Assembly: GCA_017521345.1 (NCBI GenBank)
Contig: JAFXCU010000201.1
Location: 1 to 11,247 of the forward strand
Reading direction: 5' to 3'
DNA from: Ruminiclostridium sp.
Lineage (GTDB): Bacteria > Bacillota_A > Clostridia > Oscillospirales > Oscillospiraceae
DNA: 11,247 nt
Positions 1-7,143 of the stretch are shown piece by piece. A program made the translations under genes and the position numbers. A model generated the notes under the pieces. That model ran no database searches. It saw only the letters and a program-made list of their open reading frames with translations, and was not told the DNA's origin. The stretch's first letter is position 1. Each line of letters begins with the position of its first letter.

Positions 1-2
1 GG

Positions 3-2027
3 TTTGACCACTCCGTGTCCAGCATTGGTATTGAGAACGGCGATGCCTCTCTGCTTGCTGTTCGTTCCGATAACCTGGAGAGACTGTCCATCGGTGGCAT
101 TGGTACCATCGAAAAGCTCGTCCTGGCCAATCGTTCCGGCACCGTAAACCTGACCCTGCCCAACGCCTACCGAGTGGGTACTCTTACTGTGGGCGATGGC
201 AGCGACGATGTGACCGTGGCCGGTGACATTTCCCGGGTGGAAGTGGTGGACAGCGACCGCACCGTCTATATCAATAGCAACATTGATTCTCTGGCTATTT
301 CCGGTGATCAAAACACTGTTATCCTGAAGCGCGGCTGTACTGTGGGCGATATTGTCCTCCGTGGTGCGGGGAATACCCTGCAGCTGAATTCCAAGGCTGA
401 CACCCTCCTGGTGGAAGGCCGTGACAACACGGTGTCCGGCAGCGGCCTGGTCCAGGATGTGACCCTGAACACCCAGTATTGTGACCTGAAGGTCTCCAAG
501 GGCAGTGTGACTCGCTGGACCGACTATGATCTGTCCGGTGTGACCGTGTCCCTGTCTGCACCCAACCATCTGGCTGCCGGTGACGTGCTGAAGGCCACAG
601 CCAATCTGTCCGTTCCCGAAAAGCATCAGGGCAAGCTGTGCACCGGTTCCTGGTATCTGAATGGGGAGCTGATGGCCCAGGAACCTGTCCTGCTGGGTGT
701 GGATACCCCTGTGTCCGCCTTTACCCCCAACTATACCCATAATATGGACCTGAACGGCACCCTGGAGTTCGTTCTGACCTATACCAACACCGACGACGAC
801 AGCTATGACCAGCGGGCTTCCTCTGCAGTCCAGCTGGAGACCTTCTCCGACCTGGGCCTGGCGGACATGGTCATAACCATGGACCTTCCTGAGACCCTGG
901 CAGCCGGGGAACGGCTCCGTGCCACTGCCGTTCTGGACACCCCCGAGACCGGCAAGGTCTGCCACGGTCGTTGGTATGTGGATGGCAAAGAGGTGGCTGA
1001 CGGTCCCTGCACCCTGGGCAAGGGGAATCCCTATCTGCTCTTCAGCTACGATTACTATTACGGTATGCCTGAGACCAGCACCGTGAAGCTGGTGCTGACC
1101 TATACCACCGAGGATGGCCGCCATCAGGAGGTCTTCGGCGAGGGTACCCTGAAGCTGCAGAATTATCGGGACAACGGCATTGCCAAGGCCACAGCAGTCC
1201 TGAAGGCCCCTGCCACCCTGGAACCCGGCGCAGCCCTGAACGTGACTGCCGACCTGAAGTATCTGGAAGCCGGTAAGGACTGTAAGGCTGCCTGGTATGT
1301 GGATGGAGCCAAGGTCTCTGAGCAGGCTGTGACTCTGGGTAAGGACATTCCTGCCCTCAGCTATCAGTATACTTATACCGAAAAGATGAACCTGAACTCC
1401 CAGGTGAAGCTGGTCCTGTCCTACATCACCGAGGACGGACGGTATCAGGAAGTGGTGGCTTCCACCAACGTGAAGCTGAAGAATTACGGCTATCTGTACT
1501 ACCACAACATGACCGAGGAAGAGCTGCTGAAGATGGTCACCAGCACCTATGCCGGCAACTACACCCTCAAGTGGGCACAGACCCACGATTATGACCCGGA
1601 GATCAAGACCGCCTGGGTGAACCTGAAGGGTTATTCCAGCAAGACCGATTATCTGGTCTGGGTGAATCTGACCTATCAGCGGGTGAACATCTTCAAGGGT
1701 TCCCAGGGCAACTGGGAGCTGGTCCGGGAATGCCTGTGCGGCTCCGGTGCCCCTGCCACCCCCACCATCAAGGGTGTGTTCACCACCTCCTATAAGCAGG
1801 AGGCCTGGAACTATGGCTCTTACTACTGCGGACCCATTGTTCGCTTCTATGGCACCTCCGGTTATGCCTTCCACTCCCGCCTCCAGTACTGGCCCATGAA
1901 CTCCGACCGGTACTACGACGCCAGCATCGGCTATCCCGTCAGCCACGGCTGCCTGCGGATGTACAACGATGACATCTGGTACATGTACAATAACATTCCC
2001 AACGGCACCACCGTTGTGGTCCACTGA
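3..2027 (+). CDS. L,D-transpeptidase (YkuD family) with Ig-like repeats, 5'-partial
   Basis: The frame is open to the left edge, so the true start lies outside the window; the GTG at 15 is probably internal. Residues below are numbered from that GTG. Residues 1-170 are short, hydrophobic/glycine-rich beta-strand-like units resembling a beta-helix or stalk. Residues ~175-495 hold three ~105-residue repeats. The last ~170 residues are a YkuD catalytic domain: an upstream His in GYAFHS, then the active-site motif SHGCLR at 643-648 with the nucleophile Cys646. This family makes 3->3 cross-links in peptidoglycan by acyl transfer from tetrapeptide stems, outside the membrane; an export signal would be in the missing N-terminus. 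The next gene converges on it, with a terminator 16 bases past the stop. The enzyme class is secure; substrate specificity, and a purely structural or anchoring role for the repeats, are inferred. Confidence 0.9.
   Translation, partial: FDHSVSSIGIENGDASLLAVRSDNLERLSIGGIGTIEKLVLANRSGTVNLTLPNAYRVGTLTVGDGSDDVTVAGDISRVEVVDSDRTVYINSNIDSLAISGDQNTVILKRGCTVGDIVLRGAGNTLQLNSKADTLLVEGRDNTVSGSGLVQDVTLNTQYCDLKVSKGSVTRWTDYDLSGVTVSLSAPNHLAAGDVLKATANLSVPEKHQGKLCTGSWYLNGELMAQEPVLLGVDTPVSAFTPNYTHNMDLNGTLEFVLTYTNTDDDSYDQRASSAVQLETFSDLGLADMVITMDLPETLAAGERLRATAVLDTPETGKVCHGRWYVDGKEVADGPCTLGKGNPYLLFSYDYYYGMPETSTVKLVLTYTTEDGRHQEVFGEGTLKLQNYRDNGIAKATAVLKAPATLEPGAALNVTADLKYLEAGKDCKAAWYVDGAKVSEQAVTLGKDIPALSYQYTYTEKMNLNSQVKLVLSYITEDGRYQEVVASTNVKLKNYGYLYYHNMTEEELLKMVTSTYAGNYTLKWAQTHDYDPEIKTAWVNLKGYSSKTDYLVWVNLTYQRVNIFKGSQGNWELVRECLCGSGAPATPTIKGVFTTSYKQEAWNYGSYYCGPIVRFYGTSGYAFHSRLQYWPMNSDRYYDASIGYPVSHGCLRMYNDDIWYMYNNIPNGTTVVVH
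541..1497 (+). repeat. Three tandem ~105-residue Ig-like repeats inside the transpeptidase
   Basis: Three diverged copies lie at about 541-870, 871-1191 and 1192-1497. Each begins with an L.AP/LPETLAAG-type segment, followed by a Cys and a W-Y-x-D/N-G core (C.GSWYLNG, CHGRWYVDG, CKAAWYVDG), then a Y..-rich strand and a (F/L)VL(T/S)Y block, with EDG in copies 2 and 3. Boundaries are approximate, read from the protein. They look like beta-sandwich modules that could act as a spacer or binding stalk between the wall and the catalytic domain. Confidence 0.8.
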
Positions 2028-2042
2028 TCTAAAACATGACTG

Positions 2043-2073
2043 CCGCCCGGACGAATCGTCCGGGCGGTTTTCT
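2043..2073 (+). terminator. Rho-independent terminator after the transpeptidase
   Basis: An 11-bp perfect, GC-rich stem pairs 2043-2053 with 2057-2067 around an AAT loop, followed by TTTTCT. It sits between convergent genes. In the minus direction the following sequence has a TTTT only about 8 bases past the stem, so it is mainly a plus-strand terminator that may work weakly for the opposing operon. Confidence 0.9.
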
Positions 2074-2588
2074 CATGGCTGGTTGTCGGGGTGGCGGGTG
2101 ATGAAGGTCTCGTAGAGGCGGCTCAGGTCCTCCCAGGTGTCCTTGTCCAGGATGCCGGTCTCCGAGCGGTTTCCCCGGTTCTGGAGCCACCGGAGGTTGT
2201 GGGCGGTGTCTTCATCCAGCCATCCGGAGACTTCCCCGGGACGTACCGGACCAAATATGGCAGAGAGGGCTAAAAACATTCCCTGAACGGGAAAGAGCAG
2301 GGGGGTGGACTGCCCAGGGTGGATATCCTGCCCGTGGTGGGGCAGCAGGGAGATGGATCTGGGGGGAGCCAGATGCTTTTGGGCATCCCGGTGTGCCTGG
2401 CAGACGGCTTCCCAGGTGGACTGATCCACCTCTCCGGTGACGGGGAGCCCAGTCGTGCGCTGAAAGCGCATCACGGCCTCCAGAGTTTTATCGCCGAATC
2501 GTCCATCCTGTTGGATCCGAGGAATCTCCCGGTGGCCGGGAGAGATGGCTGTGAGCATACGCTGTAGATCTTGGATGGCTTCTTCCAT
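2073..2588 (-). CDS. Small protein with two peptidoglycan-binding (PG_binding_1-like) domains
   Basis: This is a 171-residue protein. I chose the ATG at 2588 because AAGGAG lies just upstream; a longer TTG start at 2612 would overlap the end of the preceding gene and has no better site. Residues ~5-60 match the PG_binding_1 pattern: DGRFGDKT, then AVMRFQ, then TGLPVTGEVDQSTW. A second, weaker copy occupies the C-terminal half (LDEDTAHNLRWLQ, TGILDKDTW). No signal peptide or membrane segment is visible, so it would stay in the cytoplasm of the cell or mother cell unless released. It is the last gene of a three-gene operon, 13 bases after the SpoIID-like gene, whose own tail carries the same domain type. 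A role in spore cortex or wall binding is inferred from context. No catalytic domain is seen. Confidence 0.85.
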   Translation of the reverse strand: MEEAIQDLQRMLTAISPGHREIPRIQQDGRFGDKTLEAVMRFQRTTGLPVTGEVDQSTWEAVCQAHRDAQKHLAPPRSISLLPHHGQDIHPGQSTPLLFPVQGMFLALSAIFGPVRPGEVSGWLDEDTAHNLRWLQNRGNRSETGILDKDTWEDLSRLYETFITRHPDNQP

Positions 2589-2601
2589 GATGTCTCCTTT
2601 C

Positions 2602-3795
2602 TTAGTTGGCAAAGGTCAAGGATTGTCCGGGAAACTGGTAGGGAGCGCGAGCCAGAGCTTCCTGGATCGCAGCGGGAGTAAGGGTCCCGGTTTGTGCAGA
2701 GAAATAGCTGTTGTTCATCAAAACGGTCCGGTCGATGCCAAGAAAGCGCTCCACCAGGATGTTCCAGGTGGACTCGTCCACGGTGCCGGTTTCGGGAAGT
2801 CCTGCGCTCCGCTGCAGAGCGAGGACGGCAGTTCTGGTTTGGTTGCCGAAGACCCCGTCGATGCTCACGAAAGGGATCTCCAGATAGAACTGGGACAGGA
2901 CGGACAGGAGATACTGGAGGAGGGAGACCTGCTCCCGGAGCTCGGCCCCATTGAAAGAGTCGAAGTCAAACAGAAGTCCCCCAAAGGTCTGCCCCTGGCT
3001 CACCAGCTCGGACAGCTGGAGAATGCCCGTATAGAGCCGTACCATGGCATACCAGGTGGCTTTACCCAGAATGCCGTCGGGGGTCAGCCCGAAGATCTGC
3101 TGGAAGGCTTTGACCGCCTCCTGGGTCTCCAAACCGTAATATCCGTTGACCCGGGTGATCCTGGGGATGGCAGGGTAGGCCTGAGAGATGCGGTTCAGGA
3201 CGAACTGGGCGATGCGGATGTAGGGACTGGTGTCTCCCAGCCGCATGGCTTTGCCTGGGTAGGAGGTGCGGGGGTCCTGAATGGGGGCGTCTATCACAAG
3301 TTCGATGTTATCTCCGTAATAGGCCCTCAGGATCTCCATGGAGTTGCGTCCCTCCCGGGCGAGATACTCACTGCCCCATTGGGAGAGTCCGTCGCACTGG
3401 GAGGTGGTCCCGTTGCAGAATTTGGCGGCCAGAGGTTCCACGAAGCCCTGCCGGCGAATGTAGTCGTTGAAAAGCTCATCCACCAGGGTGCTGATGCTGT
3501 CGAAGATATTCCGTCCCTTGATGAACTTCTGGTCATAGGCGGTGGAGGATGTGATCTGAAAGGGATAGCCCCGGCTGGGGTAGTACTCTGTATACACCCG
3601 GTTCAGAGCAAAGGAGATCTGGGCCAGGATATTGGCCCGGAGGGCAGAGGTCTCCCAGGTAGGATAGACCTCGCTGGAGGCTACATTTTTGATGTAATCG
3701 GAAAAGGTGACCGTGACATTTTCTGCGTCGCTGTCCGGCGGGCCCAGGTGGACTGTGATATAGGTGGGGATATAGGGCTGGATGGTAATGGGCAT
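2602..3795 (-). CDS. SpoIID/LytB-like protein with two C-terminal peptidoglycan-binding domains
   Basis: This 397-residue protein starts at an ATG with AAGGAGG seven bases upstream. Residues ~27-165 resemble the SpoIID/LytB domain: NVASSEVYPTW around Glu42, which aligns with the catalytic glutamate region of SpoIID; ALRANILAQISFALN; then Cys127 and Cys134; then DGLSQWGSEYLAREG followed by EILRAYYG, the characteristic SpoIID C-terminal block. Two PG_binding_1-like repeats follow (NGYYGLETQEAVKAFQ..FGLTPDGILG and DGVFGNQTRTAVLALQ..GLPETGTVDESTW). SpoIID is a lytic transglycosylase acting on glycan strands during engulfment. Here no signal peptide or membrane anchor is visible, unlike classic SpoIID, so site of action is unclear; mother-cell synthesis and deposition on the forespore is one inference. 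It is the middle gene of the operon, 15 bases from the gene before and 13 from the gene after. Confidence 0.85.
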   Translation of the reverse strand: MPITIQPYIPTYITVHLGPPDSDAENVTVTFSDYIKNVASSEVYPTWETSALRANILAQISFALNRVYTEYYPSRGYPFQITSSTAYDQKFIKGRNIFDSISTLVDELFNDYIRRQGFVEPLAAKFCNGTTSQCDGLSQWGSEYLAREGRNSMEILRAYYGDNIELVIDAPIQDPRTSYPGKAMRLGDTSPYIRIAQFVLNRISQAYPAIPRITRVNGYYGLETQEAVKAFQQIFGLTPDGILGKATWYAMVRLYTGILQLSELVSQGQTFGGLLFDFDSFNGAELREQVSLLQYLLSVLSQFYLEIPFVSIDGVFGNQTRTAVLALQRSAGLPETGTVDESTWNILVERFLGIDRTVLMNNSYFSAQTGTLTPAAIQEALARAPYQFPGQSLTFAN

Positions 3796-3810
3796 GATGG
3801 ACCTCCTTCC

Positions 3811-4191
3811 TCACAGGGGCTGGGGGGTGATATCAACCCTGTCCACTGTCATGCCGTCCGTCGGGTTTTGGGGGATCAGGGGCAGATCCTGAAAACTGGT
3901 GATGCCTGGGAAGATCTGTACCCCCCGGACCACCAGAAGGTGGTATCCCGCCCGCTCCACCCAGATGTCGCACAGGGCATAGGGGAGGGACTGTCCCGGA
4001 GACTGGCTGCTTTGCAGAGGGGGACTTTGAATGAGGATGGGTTCTGCTGTGCCGCTAGGTCCACTGTTGCGCAGGGCAAGCAGATCATGACCCTGTTCCC
4101 CGTGCCGGATTACAGAGATGGAAGCATCCTCTACAGGGAGCTCCCCTCGGCTGGTATATACTCGGACCTTCAGGGTACCGGTGTCGGCCAT
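3811..4191 (-). CDS. Carboxypeptidase-regulatory-like (beta-sandwich) small protein
   Basis: This is a 126-residue protein. The ATG at 4191 is preferred because AAAGGAGG lies eight bases upstream; the frame extends further up but that part covers the intergenic region. It begins LKVRVYTSRGELPVEDASISV, then a Ser/Pro-rich loop, then CDIWVERAGYHLLVVRGVQIFPGITSFQDLPLIP. This is the pattern of a transthyretin/CarboxypepD-regulatory-like fold (V.V.t..G..PV..A.V.V and Y.v.v...GY). No signal peptide or catalytic residues are seen. It is the first gene of an operon with the SpoIID-like and peptidoglycan-binding proteins, so a structural or assembly role in the same wall or spore process is inferred. 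On this strand a CATAGGAT at 4214-4221 resembles a sporulation-sigma -10, but the -35 is not convincing. Confidence 0.75.
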   Translation of the reverse strand: MADTGTLKVRVYTSRGELPVEDASISVIRHGEQGHDLLALRNSGPSGTAEPILIQSPPLQSSQSPGQSLPYALCDIWVERAGYHLLVVRGVQIFPGITSFQDLPLIPQNPTDGMTVDRVDITPQPL

Positions 4192-4238
4192 ATGATCGAC
4201 CTCCTTTCCGGTCATCCTATGCCGGGAGCCTGTCTGGA

Positions 4239-4267
4239 TTGACTTTTCCCGGGGGATACAGTACACT
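4239..4267 (+). promoter_or_regulatory. Sigma-A promoter for the metallo-hydrolase
   Basis: TTGACT at 4239-4244 and TACACT at 4262-4267 are separated by exactly 17 bases. The expected transcript begins about 20 bases before the ATG at 4293, leaving room for the AAAGGGGG binding site. It faces away from the minus-strand operon that starts at 4191. Confidence 0.75.
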
Positions 4268-4292
4268 AAACCCAAACAAAGGGGGATTTTTT

Positions 4293-4997
4293 ATGCACAT
4301 CACCTTCCTTTATCACAGCGCTTTTCTGGTGGAACTGGAGACCTGCACCCTGCTCTTTGACTGGTACGGCGGGAACATGCCGGAGATGGACCGGTCCAAG
4401 CCTCTGTACGTCTTCAACAGCCACCACCACGGGGACCACTATTCCCCTGAGATTTTCGCCCTTGGTATGGAAAATACCTGGTATATCCTGGGCAGCTGCA
4501 TCCGCCTGTCTGCCAAGCGCAAGGCTGCCTATGCCATTGAGGATGACCACGTCTTCCGGCTGGGAGGGGGACGGACCCTGGATCTGGGCGGCCTGCATAT
4601 CGCGACCCTGACCTCTACCGACTCCGGCGTTGCCTTCCTGGTGGAGGCGGAGGGAAAGACCATCTATCATGCCGGGGACCTTCATTGGTGGCATTGGGAG
4701 GGAGAGCCTGCCCAGTGGAACCGGGATATGGAACGGGACTTCAAACGGGAGATGGAGAAGTTGAAGGGGAAACCCATCGATGTGGCCTTCCTGGTTCTGG
4801 ACCCCAGACAGGAACAGGACTACTGGCTGGGCTTCAACTGGACCATGCGTCAGGCAGAGATCCGACAGGCCTTCCCCATGCACAGCTGGGAGGAGTTCTG
4901 GATCACCAAAAAACTCCTGGATGATCCCTGCAGTGAGCCCTACCGGGACCGGGTGAATTTCATCCGTTACAACGGCCAGCAGTTTCGACTGCCTTGA
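4293..4997 (+). CDS. UlaG-like metallo-beta-lactamase-fold hydrolase
   Basis: This 234-residue protein starts at an ATG behind AAAGGGGG; the upstream TTG at 4239 is part of the promoter and is not the start. It has the MBL-fold signature: HSAFLVE near residue 8, a D23 strand, the metal motif H44-x-H46-x-D48-H49 (SHHHGDH), a further metal-site segment H126-A-G-D129, and a late His197 in FPMHSW. This arrangement fits the UlaG-like group of MBL hydrolases, which act on phosphodiester, lactone or similar bonds in the cytoplasm using one or two metal ions. No signal peptide is seen. The substrate cannot be told from the sequence. It has its own promoter and no terminator; the promoter of the next gene overlaps its stop codon. 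Confidence 0.85.
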   Translation: MHITFLYHSAFLVELETCTLLFDWYGGNMPEMDRSKPLYVFNSHHHGDHYSPEIFALGMENTWYILGSCIRLSAKRKAAYAIEDDHVFRLGGGRTLDLGGLHIATLTSTDSGVAFLVEAEGKTIYHAGDLHWWHWEGEPAQWNRDMERDFKREMEKLKGKPIDVAFLVLDPRQEQDYWLGFNWTMRQAEIRQAFPMHSWEEFWITKKLLDDPCSEPYRDRVNFIRYNGQQFRLP

Positions 4998-5022
4998 TTC
5001 GTGGTGGCAGAAGGGGTATAAT
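4994..5022 (+). promoter_or_regulatory. Sigma-A promoter for the Big2/YARHG lipoprotein
   Basis: TTGATT at 4994-4999 and a perfect TATAAT at 5017-5022 are separated by 17 bases. The -35 box overlaps the TGA stop (4995-4997) of the metallo-hydrolase, so the two genes are packed with no spare sequence. The start codon at 5057 lies about 35 bases beyond the -10. Confidence 0.85.
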
Positions 5023-5056
5023 AGAACAAATTTCTGAACGAATGGGGGACTTTCCC

Positions 5057-5983
5057 ATGAAAAAATTGATGATTCTTGCCGTAATGGCAATGCTTCTCCT
5101 GGCCGGCTGCGGTGGGTCCGGCGGTTCTGCCGGAGGCCTGGATGATATTGCGGCCTATCCCGAGACCATGAATCTGTCGGTTGGAGACTATGAGACCATT
5201 CAGGTGGTCCTCTCTCCGGCGGATGCAGCAGAAAAAGACGTGATCTACGCCAGCAGCAACCGGTCTGTGGCTGTGGTGGATGAGAGCGGTAAAGTCACCG
5301 CGACCGGTGAGGGCTCCTGCACCATCACCGTGGCCTCCCAGGCCTACAGCGACATTTCCTGTCATGTGGAGGTCATCGTAGGGGGCGGGCAGTCGGCCCC
5401 TCAGCAGGAGGCGGTGGTGATCTCTGACGGATATGTGGCCTACGTAGAGGAGACCAACCCGGCCAAGGTCTATCCCACCTACTACCTCTCGGAGGGAGAA
5501 GTGGCGGCTATGGACCCGGAACAGCTCCAGTTCGTCATCAACCAAATCTATGCCAAAAACGGCTATATCTTCAGTAAGGATCATATCCAGTTTTACTTCA
5601 GCCGGATGCCCTGGTATACCCCTGTATCCAACGATGCCAACCGGCTGAATATGTCCTCTGTGGACCGGAGCAACCTGAACCTGCTGGTCCAGCACCGCGG
5701 CAGCAATGGGAACAGTGCATCCGGCCTGGGCTGGATGTGGACCCGCCACGCTGTGGACAGTGAACTCACCAGCAGCTATGTGAGCAATCTCTCGGACTAT
5801 GACATCCAGCTGCTCATTAACACCATTTACGCCAAGAACGGTTACATCTTTGAGACGGACAGCCTCCAGGCCATGTTTGAAGGTCAGCCCTGGTACCGGG
5901 GTATCACCCGGGATGGAAAGAGCCTGAACTTCTCCAGCCTGGACCAGAAGAATCTGCGGCTGCTGACCAGCTATCGCGGCTAA
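5057..5983 (+). CDS. Lipoprotein with a Big2 domain and two YARHG domains
   Basis: This 308-residue protein starts at the ATG at 5057, which follows GGGGGA and begins a clean lipoprotein signal. The signal is MKK plus a hydrophobic stretch with the lipobox LAGC at Cys18, so it should be lipid-anchored outside the membrane. Residues ~31-110 are a bacterial Ig-like Big2 domain (MNLSVGD..., VIYASSNRSVAVVDESGKVTATGEGSCTITV). Two YARHG domains follow, about residues 145-212 and 235-307, each with the signature IYAKNGYIF and then PWY. YARHG is an extracellular domain of clostridial and other surface proteins whose function is not established. Context gives no pathway, although Big2 and YARHG modules suggest binding to wall or surface carbohydrate or protein. 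It has its own promoter and terminator, so it appears monocistronic. Confidence 0.88.
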   Translation: MKKLMILAVMAMLLLAGCGGSGGSAGGLDDIAAYPETMNLSVGDYETIQVVLSPADAAEKDVIYASSNRSVAVVDESGKVTATGEGSCTITVASQAYSDISCHVEVIVGGGQSAPQQEAVVISDGYVAYVEETNPAKVYPTYYLSEGEVAAMDPEQLQFVINQIYAKNGYIFSKDHIQFYFSRMPWYTPVSNDANRLNMSSVDRSNLNLLVQHRGSNGNSASGLGWMWTRHAVDSELTSSYVSNLSDYDIQLLINTIYAKNGYIFETDSLQAMFEGQPWYRGITRDGKSLNFSSLDQKNLRLLTSYRG

Positions 5984-6000
5984 GACCCTATGACAATACC

Positions 6001-6043
6001 GGTCAGACCTCTCGTGCATAGGGAGGTCTGACCTTGCTTTTTT
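6001..6043 (+). terminator. Terminator after the lipoprotein, in the leader of the next gene
   Basis: An 11-bp perfect stem pairs 6001-6011 with 6023-6033 around an 11-base loop, followed by TTGCTTTTTT. It ends only two bases before the AAGGAG of the next gene, so either the following operon depends on readthrough or an undetected promoter, or the hairpin acts as an attenuator. A competing 7-bp pairing is described in the findings. Confidence 0.88.
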
Positions 6044-6057
6044 GAAGGAGAAATACT

Positions 6058-7143
6058 ATGACGGAAGTAGTTGCTGCCCTCATCTGGGAGGGTGAACGGT
6101 TCCTGGCCTGCCAGCGCCCGGCCCACAAGGCCCGTGGGCTCCTGTGGGAGTTTGTGGGCGGTAAAGTGGAGCCGGGTGAGACCAAAGAAGAGGCCCTTGT
6201 CCGGGAGTGCCAGGAGGAGCTGGGGGTGGCCCTGGAGGTGGGAGAGTCCTTTATGGAGGTGACCCATACCTATCCTGACCTGACCGTCCATCTGACGGTG
6301 TTCCACGCCCAAATCCTGCAGGGGGAGCCCCAGAAGCTGGAGCACAACGACATTCGTTGGGTCACCATCCAGGAGATGGATCAGCTGCCCTTCTGCCCGG
6401 CGGATGTGGAGATTCTGGACCGCCTGCGGACCTATGACCGGAAGGCTGATATCCTGAAGGAGGAACTCTTTGCTTTCCTGCGGGAGCAGGGGGCGGCCCT
6501 TATGGGTGTGGCCGACATGACTGGTTTCGTAGAGGGACCCTGCACCACTGGTGTTTCCGTGGTGGTTCCCGTTCCCCGGCACATCGTGGAGGACCTGAAA
6601 ACCGCTCCTACCCTGGAATATTTAGAGACCTATCACGCCCTCAACGCCAAGCTGGATGCTATGGTGGAGGCCGGCGGGGATTTCCTGCGGGAGCGGGGCT
6701 ATCAGGCGGTGGCCAACACCACCAAGGTGATGCCCTGGAACCGCACGGAGCTCCAGAGCCCTCTGCCCCACAAAACGGTGGCTACCCGGGCGGGTCTGGG
6801 TTGGATCGGCAAGAATTGTCTGCTGGTGACCAAGGAGTACGGCGGAGCCATCCGCATCTCCACCATCCTCACCGATGCCCCCCTGCCGATGGATCAGCCT
6901 GTCACAGAGAGCCGATGCGGCAAGTGCACCAACTGTGTGGAGGCCTGCCCCGGCGGCGCCCTGAAAGGGACCCTCTGGAAGGCCGGCATGGACCGGGAGG
7001 AGATCCTGGACAGCCAGGTCTGCCTGGAGACCCAGCCCCGCATCATGAAGGAGGCCGCCGGAGTGGAGGCGGATATCTGCGGCAAATGCTATGCGGTCTG
7101 TCCTTACACACAAGGTTATCTGAACAGAAAGGATATGTCATGA
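6058..7143 (+). CDS. Nudix hydrolase fused to a QueG-like double [4Fe-4S] protein
   Basis: This is one continuous 361-residue reading frame starting at ATG behind GAAGGAG. Residues 1-~128 are a MutT-type Nudix domain. Its Nudix box spans G35-V57 with E41, R49, E50, E53, E54 and G56 all in place, so hydrolysis of a nucleoside diphosphate derivative (for example oxidised dNTPs) is expected to be intact. Residues ~137-361 resemble epoxyqueuosine reductase-like iron-sulfur proteins: HKTVATRAGLGWIGKN, then Cys287-x2-Cys290-x2-Cys293-x3-Cys297-Pro, Cys322, and Cys341-x2-Cys344-x3-Cys348-Pro. This provides ligands for two [4Fe-4S] clusters. True QueG is a longer cobalamin enzyme that finishes queuosine biosynthesis; whether this shorter form has that activity is not known. 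It is the first gene of a redox operon and overlaps the next gene by four bases. Confidence 0.88.
   Translation: MTEVVAALIWEGERFLACQRPAHKARGLLWEFVGGKVEPGETKEEALVRECQEELGVALEVGESFMEVTHTYPDLTVHLTVFHAQILQGEPQKLEHNDIRWVTIQEMDQLPFCPADVEILDRLRTYDRKADILKEELFAFLREQGAALMGVADMTGFVEGPCTTGVSVVVPVPRHIVEDLKTAPTLEYLETYHALNAKLDAMVEAGGDFLRERGYQAVANTTKVMPWNRTELQSPLPHKTVATRAGLGWIGKNCLLVTKEYGGAIRISTILTDAPLPMDQPVTESRCGKCTNCVEACPGGALKGTLWKAGMDREEILDSQVCLETQPRIMKEAAGVEADICGKCYAVCPYTQGYLNRKDMS

Noticed and set aside
4214..4221. CATAGGAT as a sporulation-sigma -10 box for the minus-strand operon
   Set aside because: The -10 resemblance is fair, but no convincing -35 is at the right spacing and the implied start falls on the ribosome binding site. 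Kept only as a note.
2545..4242. 565-codon open frame on the plus strand opposite the spore-type operon
   Set aside because: It lies antisense to three well-supported genes, has no recognisable domain or ribosome binding site, and crosses all their boundaries. It is a by-product of GC-rich codon usage.
4967..6019. 350-codon minus-strand frame opposite the Big2/YARHG lipoprotein
   Set aside because: It is antisense to a gene with clear domains, signal peptide and promoter; the translation shows no family. The minus-strand frames at 4266-5090, 6622-7113, 7505-8353 and 8387-9112 are rejected for the same reason.
6801..7139. N-terminal extension of the rhodanese protein
   Set aside because: This stretch is out of frame with the QueG-like domain it overlaps and reads as low-complexity shadow. 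The lipoprotein start at 7140 with an ATGA overlap explains the gene.
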